IMG/VR virus record: IMGVR_UViG_3300050821_003246
Span: 1 to 25,060 of that record
DNA from: a virus
Length of the DNA stretch: 25,060 nucleotides
Strand: one strand, 5' to 3'
The position numbers were made by a program, and so were the translations under genes. Below the pieces are notes generated by a model, which was not told the DNA's origin, made no database searches, and worked only from the letters and a program-made list of their open reading frames with translations. This document shows, piece by piece, positions 19,354 to 25,060 of the stretch; positions within the stretch are counted from its first letter, which is position 1; every line of letters begins with the position of its first letter.

Positions 19354-19611
19354 ATGCTTCCGCCGAAGGCCATCAACGCTTTGGTGGATATTAAGAAGAG
19401 TTTACTGGCGAGGGGCTCGGAAAACGGTCCGGGTTCGCGGTCCAATGAAATCGTGACAGGGGCACGAGCTGAAGTCGCGACTTCAGGCCCGGGGATCGCC
19501 TCGCCAGTAAAAGAAAAGAAGCAACCTCAAACCTTTCGCGGTCGCCGAGCAAAAGTTTCGGCGGTGCAGCGCAGTTTCCACCGAAGAGATTGGTGGGTTC
19601 CAAGCTATTAG
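19354..19611 (+). CDS. Hypothetical basic protein (85 aa)
   Basis: ATG 19354 follows the previous stop by three bases (TGATACATG). It starts with an amphipathic helix (PPKAINALVDIKKSLLARG), continues with a Gly/Ser-rich stretch, and ends with many basic and aromatic residues (QTFRGRRAKVSAVQRSFHRR then DWWVPSY). No family is recognised. The basic, disordered-looking C-terminus could bind nucleic acid or an acidic capsid protein. Confidence 0.55.
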   Translation: MLPPKAINALVDIKKSLLARGSENGPGSRSNEIVTGARAEVATSGPGIASPVKEKKQPQTFRGRRAKVSAVQRSFHRRDWWVPSY

Positions 19612-19620
19612 GGAGAATTC

Positions 19621-19833
19621 ATGGAAGAGCGCCGGACAACGGAAGAGGGCTACGAGGCGAAAGAGGGAAGCGATTGCTGCGAGCAAGAACCGGGCGGCCC
19701 GAAGAATGAGATTCGTACCGAGTCGTTGAATCGAGCGCACATTGTCGGGACGTGCCCAGCAGACGCTGATCGATACGATGACCTTCGCCGATCGCTGAAA
19801 AAGCCTTACGGCGCGCGGCCGTGCAAGAAATGA
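19621..19833 (+). CDS. Possible small hypothetical protein (70 aa)
   Basis: ATG 19621 has GGGAG five bases upstream. The product is strongly acidic at the start (MEERRTTEEGYEAKEGSDCC) and basic at the end (RRSLKKPYGARPCKK). Another frame here (from about 19622 on) would encode a very basic peptide without a start codon. The frame choice rests on the start signal alone, so confidence is modest. Confidence 0.45.
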   Translation: MEERRTTEEGYEAKEGSDCCEQEPGGPKNEIRTESLNRAHIVGTCPADADRYDDLRRSLKKPYGARPCKK

Positions 19834-19839
19834 GGTTGT

Positions 19840-20313
19840 ATGCCGACAGCTTTGCGAGTAGTTCAGAAGTTTTTCCCAAACGTTAAGATTATCCACGATG
19901 CGACGGAATGCGTGGACGTTGAAGTGGCAATGCGGGACGTCGATAGCGCCAATCGAAAAGATCACAAGACATGCGCGATGGCTGTGGCTTGCAAGCGAAA
20001 GCTTGGGTTGGATGGCGTTCTGATCAGTGTCAAGACGGCGTATTTGGTGCGCGGCAAAGTCGCCCAGCGATATCTGTTGCCGGAAAGCGTGTCGCGGGAA
20101 GTGGTGTCGTTCGACCGCGGAGCGGGCTTCGCGCCCGGGAAGTACAAGTTGTCGAAAATGCCCAAGTCTCTAAGGCTCGGAGCTGCAAGGCCGCGACGAA
20201 AGCTTGGCCGTGGCAAGACCGGGGGCAAAGACAAAGAATTTATTCACCACACAGCCGGCATTCGAGTGGTTCTTGGCTCGAAGCAAGAGCTTGTAGAGTT
20301 TCCAGAAACCTAA
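19840..20313 (+). CDS. Hypothetical protein (157 aa)
   Basis: ATG 19840 has GAGG a few bases upstream. The first two thirds read as a compact alpha/beta domain: LRVVQKFFPNVKIIHDATEC, VDVEVAMRDVDSANRKDHKT, and CAMAVACKRKLGLDGVLISV. The last third is basic and probably disordered (LGAARPRRKLGRGKTGGKDK) before a short hydrophobic end. I do not recognise the family. TAA 20311-20313 lies in a copy of the palindrome. Confidence 0.7.
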   Translation: MPTALRVVQKFFPNVKIIHDATECVDVEVAMRDVDSANRKDHKTCAMAVACKRKLGLDGVLISVKTAYLVRGKVAQRYLLPESVSREVVSFDRGAGFAPGKYKLSKMPKSLRLGAARPRRKLGRGKTGGKDKEFIHHTAGIRVVLGSKQELVEFPET

Positions 20314-20320
20314 AGTTTAG
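20310..20320. repeat. Stop-spanning palindrome CTAAAGTTTAG, copy 4
   Basis: An exact copy. TAA 20311-20313 is the stop of the 157-aa gene, and the next gene's ribosome site (AAGGGGGA) follows six bases later. Confidence 0.85.
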
Positions 20321-20336
20321 AGTCCAAGGGGGATTC

Positions 20337-20546
20337 ATGGCAGGCGCAAAGAAAAAGACGTATCAGACATTTCACACCTCGGGTCGTGGCCAAACTGGCC
20401 ATTTGAGTGAAACTCCTGGCGACATTGGTCCAGAAGAGCTGAACCAAGCCGCGCCCGGGCTACACATGGTCGATCGCGTGCCGAGCACAGCGGGGAATTA
20501 CGACGAGAATTTCGCCCATAAGACGAACGAAAGCGAAAAAGACTAA
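20337..20546 (+). CDS. Hypothetical protein (69 aa)
   Basis: ATG 20337 follows AAGGGGGA. The frame is open further 5', but that part is a shadow of the upstream gene. The product is polar and probably unstructured: AGAKKKTYQTFHTSGRGQTG, then GDIGPEELNQAAPGLHMVDR, ending in acidic and lysine residues. There are no cysteines and no recognised motif. It lies two genes before the portal. Confidence 0.6.
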   Translation: MAGAKKKTYQTFHTSGRGQTGHLSETPGDIGPEELNQAAPGLHMVDRVPSTAGNYDENFAHKTNESEKD

Positions 20547-20584
20547 GTTCGCAGTTCGCGAATAGCAATTGAGAGCGAGGATGC

Positions 20585-20872
20585 ATGGCGAAGCAGAAAA
20601 AGCGCGTAAGAAGTTTTGAAGTGAACAAGGCACACGGCGGCTATAAGGTGCGGGTCGAGCATCATCCCCAGCCACGTAAAGAAGGCAAAGGCGCGAAAGA
20701 GGCCTTTATGAGCCACTACGAGCCGCCCGAGGAGCACGTTCACACTTCGCCAGCATCGCTGCATAAACACATGAAGGAATTGGTAAGCAGCATGAGCGTG
20801 TCTCCTGAAGGCGATGGAGAGTCCCCGAACCCCGATTCGCCTGCCGGTCAGTCTTCCGCATTGAACGAATAA
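20585..20872 (+). CDS. Hypothetical protein (95 aa)
   Basis: ATG 20585 has GCGAGG upstream. The N-terminal half is basic with a His-containing strand (KKRVRSFEVNKAHGGYKVRV, then EHHPQPRKEGKGAKEAFM). The C-terminal half is acidic and Ser/Pro-rich (EGDGESPNPDSPAGQSS). It looks like a small accessory or scaffold-type protein, but there is no evidence beyond composition and its position four bases before the portal start. Confidence 0.6.
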   Translation: MAKQKKRVRSFEVNKAHGGYKVRVEHHPQPRKEGKGAKEAFMSHYEPPEEHVHTSPASLHKHMKELVSSMSVSPEGDGESPNPDSPAGQSSALNE

Positions 20873-20876
20873 GTTC

Positions 20877-23072
20877 ATGCCGGGAACCAATGTCGCTACT
20901 GATACCGTCACAACGACGGCCGGAACGACTCGCGCAGTAGACGACAATGCCTCGGAGATTCTAGAGCAGCGCCGCGCAAGCGAGCGCTACTTCATGAACA
21001 ATTTTTACGAGGAGTGGACCGAAGTTTATCGCAATATGAAGTGCCGGGTCGAGCCGCTGGTGCGGAAAAACGACCAAGGCCAAGAGGTTGAGGATCACGA
21101 TCGGTCAAATGTTTGCCTTCCCGACCATCACATGATGGTGCGGCGAGGGACGGCGCGGCTAACGCGGAACATGCCGAATTTAAGGCTCCGCGGCAAAGAT
21201 CAGCAAAAAGCCAATCTAACAGCTGCTCAGTTGATGTACCAGTGGGACCGTAGCGAGTCGCAACGGTCATTCCGCCGAATTGTGCGCTGCACGAAAGCCC
21301 TTGGAATCGGCTGGGGCAAGAGCTATTACGATAAGGTGCAGGTTACGCGGCGTTTTCGCCGGGTTACGCAGCGATTGACGCGCGAAGAGTTGATGCAGCA
21401 TCAGGGCGCGCCGCAAGACGAGATCGATGATGCGGTGGGGCAAAACGGGAATCAGTTAAGCGAAGCCGAGATCAGTCAAGCCGTTTCCGAGTACGGCGAT
21501 GCGGTTACGCTTGGTGTGAATGTCCTGAAGTACAACGGGCCGATGCTGGATTACGTATTCTCAGGGGACATTTTCCCGGAGCCGGGCTTTTACTCTGGAG
21601 CGCAAAGCGCGTATCTGATTGAAAACAGTATTCGAGATGAACAGTGGCTCGATTACTGGACGAAGCAGATGAGCGAGGATCCAGACACTGGTGAAGAGAC
21701 GCCAGTCGTCGATCCTAAAAAAGCGCAAGAGCTCATGGAGATGGCAGGGGACAGAAACTACCTCGACCAGAAGTCGATCAGCTTGCGCCGAATGATGCGC
21801 GAAGCGATTTCGGTCGCCGATCCGCTGAGTGCTGGCAAGCCAGTAAAGCCGCCGCGAAAGCGTTTCATGATCGATGAACGCCACTCGATTGTGAATGGGC
21901 GTTTGTGCATTGAGTATGTCGGAGAAGAGAGCCTTTACCTCGGCAAGCAATGGTATCCATGGGATACATACGGTCGGTACATTCACACGGACATGGTGCT
22001 GATGCCGGACCTGTTCGAAGGCGTTGGCGATTCGACGCCGCGGGTTACGCGCTTCGTGATGCAGTTGCGCAATGTCCGAATGAATCAGACAACGGACTTC
22101 ATCAACAATAAGTTGGTGCCGCTACTGAAGATGCTCGAAGGGTCGGATTACACCGATCAGGACATTGTGCGAACCGGTTTCGCTCGCCTACTCAAAGTTA
22201 AGAGTTTGGCAGAGTTGGAGTTTTTGCAAGATCCGATGATGCCGCCGGAAGCGTTTCAGGATACGGCGCAGCTCATTCGAGAGATGCAGCAAGCGGACCC
22301 AGCGCTGGCAGATTTCAATCCTGGCGATGAAGCGGTTCCGCAAGCTGGTAAGTTGGCTACAAGCCTGATTCTGCAGAAGAAGGCTGGCGACGACATTCTC
22401 GCCGACGAATTGAACGAACTCGGTCAATTCATTCGCACAGTGATGGAGAACTGGCTGGCGTTCAATCAGCAGGCCATGGAAGAGGCGCTCGAGATAAGTT
22501 CGGAAGGCGCGCCGAATCGATTGAAACAGGTGATTGAGGCGCTGAGTACTCGGACGCAGGGCGGGAATCCGAGAACGATCAAAATCGATCCGCAAGACAT
22601 TCAGGAAGAGTACGAGATTCTGCCCGAAGAGGGCTCAACGCTGGCGGATGATGACGAGTACCGCTTACAGAAGATTCAGCAGGGTTTCATGCTGTCACTT
22701 CAATGCCCAACGATATTGAATCCGAGGGCGTTTGCTGCGGCGCTCGTGCAGGCGATACCGGGGATTTCGCCCGAAGAGGCGATTATGCCGCCTCCGCCTC
22801 CGCCTCCGCCAACGCAGCCGCCGAAGGTAAGTTTCAACATTGCGGCGAAGTTCGAAGACCTAGCGCCTGATGTTCAGGAAGCGATTCTGAGCGGGGTTAA
22901 TCTGCCGAGTCATGGCACTGCGACGCTTGGTCTTGTGCATCATGGAGCAAAAGCGATTGAGAGCGTAGCAAGGGCCGCGAACGCCGCATCAGAACTAGAG
23001 AAGCCGGCGCAAGAGCCACCAGATGCGGAGTCACCTGGAATGAAAGCAGTTGAGACAAAGGTAGGGCAATGA
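20877..23072 (+). CDS. Portal protein (P22-like)
   Basis: 731 residues from ATG 20877, four bases after the previous stop and without a clear Shine-Dalgarno, so probably coupled. The length and order fit podovirus portals of the P22 type: RRASERYFMNNFYEEWTEVY near the start, SNVCLPDHHMMVRRGTARLT, and YVFSGDIFPEPGFYSG. A long central helical region follows (RFVMQLRNVRMNQTTDFINN). GDEAVPQAGKLATSLILQKK and FIRTVMENWLAFNQQAMEEA are further helices. Near the C-terminus is a run of eight prolines (638-645), then a helical tail. Portal dodecamers form the DNA entry channel and dock terminase, which is encoded upstream. Confidence 0.85.
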   Translation: MPGTNVATDTVTTTAGTTRAVDDNASEILEQRRASERYFMNNFYEEWTEVYRNMKCRVEPLVRKNDQGQEVEDHDRSNVCLPDHHMMVRRGTARLTRNMPNLRLRGKDQQKANLTAAQLMYQWDRSESQRSFRRIVRCTKALGIGWGKSYYDKVQVTRRFRRVTQRLTREELMQHQGAPQDEIDDAVGQNGNQLSEAEISQAVSEYGDAVTLGVNVLKYNGPMLDYVFSGDIFPEPGFYSGAQSAYLIENSIRDEQWLDYWTKQMSEDPDTGEETPVVDPKKAQELMEMAGDRNYLDQKSISLRRMMREAISVADPLSAGKPVKPPRKRFMIDERHSIVNGRLCIEYVGEESLYLGKQWYPWDTYGRYIHTDMVLMPDLFEGVGDSTPRVTRFVMQLRNVRMNQTTDFINNKLVPLLKMLEGSDYTDQDIVRTGFARLLKVKSLAELEFLQDPMMPPEAFQDTAQLIREMQQADPALADFNPGDEAVPQAGKLATSLILQKKAGDDILADELNELGQFIRTVMENWLAFNQQAMEEALEISSEGAPNRLKQVIEALSTRTQGGNPRTIKIDPQDIQEEYEILPEEGSTLADDDEYRLQKIQQGFMLSLQCPTILNPRAFAAALVQAIPGISPEEAIMPPPPPPPPTQPPKVSFNIAAKFEDLAPDVQEAILSGVNLPSHGTATLGLVHHGAKAIESVARAANAASELEKPAQEPPDAESPGMKAVETKVGQ

Positions 23073-23308
23073 GGCAGTCGAATCTCACGCTAACGGAAAA
23101 ACAGGAATTAAGCGGAGCGCTCGGCAATCAAGTGCTGATGGGAGCCATCCGCAAGGTATTCGAGACCGAAGCTACATTCTGGCACAACTTGTTGAGCAGT
23201 GAGGCGCAAAAGCCAGATCCTAACCCGACAGTACTTGTGCAGCATGCAATTCGAGAGGCTTCGGCATTGAGAGTTGAGAAGGTGTTGACGAGGGCAGCGG
23301 GCGTATGA
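23069..23308 (+). CDS. Hypothetical protein (79 aa) after the portal
   Basis: ATG 23069 overlaps the portal stop (ATGA). The product is helical throughout: LTLTEKQELSGALGNQVLMG, AIRKVFETEATFWHNLLSSE and VQHAIREASALRVEKVLTRA. There are no cysteines or membrane segments. Its size and place suggest a small head-completion or scaffold-associated protein, but there is no motif to prove it. The stop overlaps the next ATG (ATGA). Confidence 0.6.
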   Translation: MRQSNLTLTEKQELSGALGNQVLMGAIRKVFETEATFWHNLLSSEAQKPDPNPTVLVQHAIREASALRVEKVLTRAAGV

Positions 23309-24348
23309 AGATCGCGGTCTTCTACCCCGACGCACCTCGGACGGCGTGGAGCGCGACGCACGGCATCGAAAGCACGCTGCGCCGAATGGGACATCAAGTT
23401 GTCCCCGGCCGCGTGCCGGTCGACGTGGCAAATCCAGCTCCACACGTTTTCGAAGCGATTAAAGCGACCTTCCCGTCACTAGAGACACTTCGCGGCACGG
23501 ATGCGGTGATTCTGAGCGGCCCAGAACATATCGTTCCGTGGCTTGATCCGATTTATGGGCTATATGAGTGGAAGACGATCGCCGCGCCGAAGCTGGCGTG
23601 GTACCACGAATCGTTTTTCCGCGAAGACTACACGATTGATTTCGACACTCTTCAAGCGTGGTCGGACGAGCACTTCTTTCCGGCGATTCAGGATGCGGAG
23701 TTCCACGACCAAGAGTCGTTTGCGAAGGACCGGTCGCATTGGCTGCCGCTGGGCGTAGATACGAAGATTTTCCGAGCGATTCCATGGTTTGAAGGTGATT
23801 TAGTTATCACGAAGTATGGAACCGTTAGGAAGACATGGGACATTGGTTTCATCGGCTGGATGTATGAGAAGCGAGCCCGCTTTCTGAAAGCTCTGAGCCA
23901 GCACAATCATCCGCGCGTGCGTATCGGCGGGTGTTCCGTGACGGATTTGGGCGGTTTTCAGGCCGAGGATACGGCACGACGATTGGCGGACAATTATCGG
24001 CGAGTCGGCGTGTTCTTCAATCTGCCGGCGCTTAGCCAGTTGCTCGTATCTAAAGTTTATGAGGTGATGTCTTGCGGAACGTTTTTGCTAACGCCGATGT
24101 TGTCTGCGGACCGTGGTATCTCGAAGAACATGGACCCGTTCGAGTCTGGCCGCCATCTCGTCTATTACAGATCGAGCAACGTGCCGTTCGTAGCGCAACT
24201 GTTACGCGAATGGTCAAGCGAAGAAAAGGCCGAGGAGCGCGAGAAGATCGCAGCGACTGGATCAGCCGAGGTCCACAAGAATCATTCGCTCGAGAAGCGG
24301 CTTGAGGTTTTGCTCGCGAAGTGTGGAGTAAAGGAATTAGTGCAATGA
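23305..24348 (+). CDS. Glycosyltransferase, CgeB-like GT-B fold
   Basis: 347 residues from ATG 23305. MKIAVFYPDAPRTAW opens a Rossmann-like N-terminal domain. LPLGVDTKIFRAI (147-159) and WDIGFIGWMYEKRARFLKAL (178-197) lead into the second domain, where KVYEVMSCGTFLLTP (250-264) is the sugar-nucleotide binding segment with E253. FESGRHLVYYRS and a final helix with a 'g..ev...hs..kRle.ll' ending complete the pattern of CgeB-type family 1 glycosyltransferases. The enzyme would transfer a sugar to an unknown acceptor, possibly a virion protein, host surface glycan or modified DNA base. The position between portal and radical SAM genes is unusual. The gene contains a 10/11 match to the stop palindrome at 24049-24059. 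Confidence 0.8.
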   Translation: MKIAVFYPDAPRTAWSATHGIESTLRRMGHQVVPGRVPVDVANPAPHVFEAIKATFPSLETLRGTDAVILSGPEHIVPWLDPIYGLYEWKTIAAPKLAWYHESFFREDYTIDFDTLQAWSDEHFFPAIQDAEFHDQESFAKDRSHWLPLGVDTKIFRAIPWFEGDLVITKYGTVRKTWDIGFIGWMYEKRARFLKALSQHNHPRVRIGGCSVTDLGGFQAEDTARRLADNYRRVGVFFNLPALSQLLVSKVYEVMSCGTFLLTPMLSADRGISKNMDPFESGRHLVYYRSSNVPFVAQLLREWSSEEKAEEREKIAATGSAEVHKNHSLEKRLEVLLAKCGVKELVQ

Positions 24349-24518
24349 GGTATTCGCGCGTTTCGATAGCCTTCGCAGTATTCTGGGCACTTTTTCTAGG
24401 TGGATTGATTTTGATTTCCGTGAAGTGTTTTGGTTTCTGTGGTACGCGCGCTTCAATGTCTGGCTGGTGCGAGCAGATGTGTCTCAAGCGGAATTATTGC
24501 CCGCACGGTGGCGAATGA
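24345..24518 (+). CDS. Cysteine-rich single-span membrane peptide (57 aa)
   Basis: ATG 24345 overlaps the glycosyltransferase stop (ATGA). A basic start (MRYSR) leads to one membrane span (about 6-26: VSIAFAVFWALFLGGLILIS). After it comes a short tail with five cysteines (C28, C32, C42, C46, C52). The orientation would put the cysteine tail outside the membrane if the basic end stays in. The stop overlaps the radical SAM start (ATGA), so the three genes are probably translated together. The function is unknown. Confidence 0.6.
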   Translation: MRYSRVSIAFAVFWALFLGGLILISVKCFGFCGTRASMSGWCEQMCLKRNYCPHGGE

Positions 24519-25060
24519 GCGAGCGCCATTCGGAGCTTCGCGTCTTGCGGTGGAGCGACCGCATCCAAGACATTCTGGCCGGAAAGCAGCTGGGACCGAT
24601 TCGGGCCAACATCGACCTAACGAACCTTTGCAACCACCATTGCCCTTGGTGCGAACCGCTAGACTTCCGCAAAGCCACGATCGCAGAGAAAAGTCACACA
24701 CTGAGCCCCGAGACAGTCGCTGAGGTTATGTACGACCTGAAAGAAATGGATTGCCGAGCGATTCAGTTCTCGGGCGGTGGCGAGCCGACGGTTCATCCTG
24801 AGTTTGGCGCCATGCTCGTAATGGCGAAAATCCATGAATTCCGGACACTGGTTGTCACTAACGGCGGCATGCTTGATCGCTGGATTGGTCAGCTCGGGGA
24901 TTGCGCGGATCACGTTCGCATATCTCTTGATGCCTCGAACGAAGAAGAGCACCGGAAAATGCACGGCTCCAAGGAAAAGGAGTTCGAGCATGTTTGTGAA
25001 AATGTTCGGTGGCTGGTAAAGGAAAAAGTTGGAGAGAAGTGGCCCGAGGTCGGACTGACG
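24515..25060 (+). CDS. Radical SAM enzyme, 3' end beyond the window
   Basis: ATG 24515 overlaps the previous TGA, and the frame is open for 182 codons to the window edge. RANIDLTNLCNHHCPWCEPL holds the CxxxCxxC cluster motif (C39, C43, C46) that binds the 4Fe-4S cluster used with S-adenosylmethionine. QFSGGGEPTVHPEFG (84-98) is the GGE-type SAM-binding motif, and LVVTNGGML and VRISLDASNEEEHRKMHG follow as in this superfamily. The first half resembles MoaA/SPASM-type enzymes that modify peptides or small molecules. The substrate is unknown. It follows a glycosyltransferase and a cysteine-rich membrane peptide. A second, truncated radical SAM-like gene lies at 8582. Confidence 0.85.
   Translation, partial: MSERHSELRVLRWSDRIQDILAGKQLGPIRANIDLTNLCNHHCPWCEPLDFRKATIAEKSHTLSPETVAEVMYDLKEMDCRAIQFSGGGEPTVHPEFGAMLVMAKIHEFRTLVVTNGGMLDRWIGQLGDCADHVRISLDASNEEEHRKMHGSKEKEFEHVCENVRWLVKEKVGEKWPEVGLT

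Overview
The window looks like part of a tailed double-stranded DNA phage genome, or a prophage of one. Every gene I can support is on the + strand. The genes are short and packed, often with ATGA-type overlaps. The order runs from recombination and replication genes, through accessory genes, to DNA packaging and the portal. No ribosomal, tRNA, CRISPR or housekeeping genes were seen. The host cannot be fixed from the sequence. Shine-Dalgarno sites are GGAGG-like, GTG starts are frequent, and one good sigma-70-type promoter is present, so the host is a bacterium. The P22-like portal and the terminase place it among tailed phages.

Layout: 1-411 is the end of a protein built on a 27-bp tandem repeat. 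424-5915 is the recombination and replication block: a putative single-strand annealing protein, a Cas4/RecB-like nuclease, a small protein with an SSB-like tail, a putative initiator and a DnaB helicase. 5925-9091 holds a small sigma-like factor, hypothetical genes, an HNH nuclease, a separate sigma region 4-like HTH gene with another gene nested in it, and a radical SAM fragment. 9197-11373 holds a frameshifted MazG-like gene, small zinc and membrane proteins and a modular Nudix protein. A promoter with a palindromic operator at 11424-11452 starts the next unit, which contains a RuvC-like resolvase and an NrdR-like zinc ribbon. 13542-16024 encodes a lipoprotein, holin-like membrane peptides and several small conserved phage proteins.

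16025-16327 is a gene-free, hairpin-rich segment just before the packaging genes. Terminase follows (16328-18437). Its large subunit is split exactly between the ATPase and nuclease parts by a tiny cysteine-rich ORF. Small hypothetical genes lead to the portal (20877-23072). After it come a glycosyltransferase, a cysteine-rich membrane peptide and a radical SAM enzyme that runs off the window.

The most unusual global signal is a short palindrome, CTAAA-S(1-2)-TTTAG, placed on the stop codon of six genes spread over 17 kb, with a relative at a seventh. It is too tight to fold as an RNA hairpin, so it looks like a DNA-binding site used at gene ends. The other points most worth checking are the split terminase, the two sigma-like pieces, the SSB-like tails and the post-portal glycosyltransferase/radical SAM cassette.
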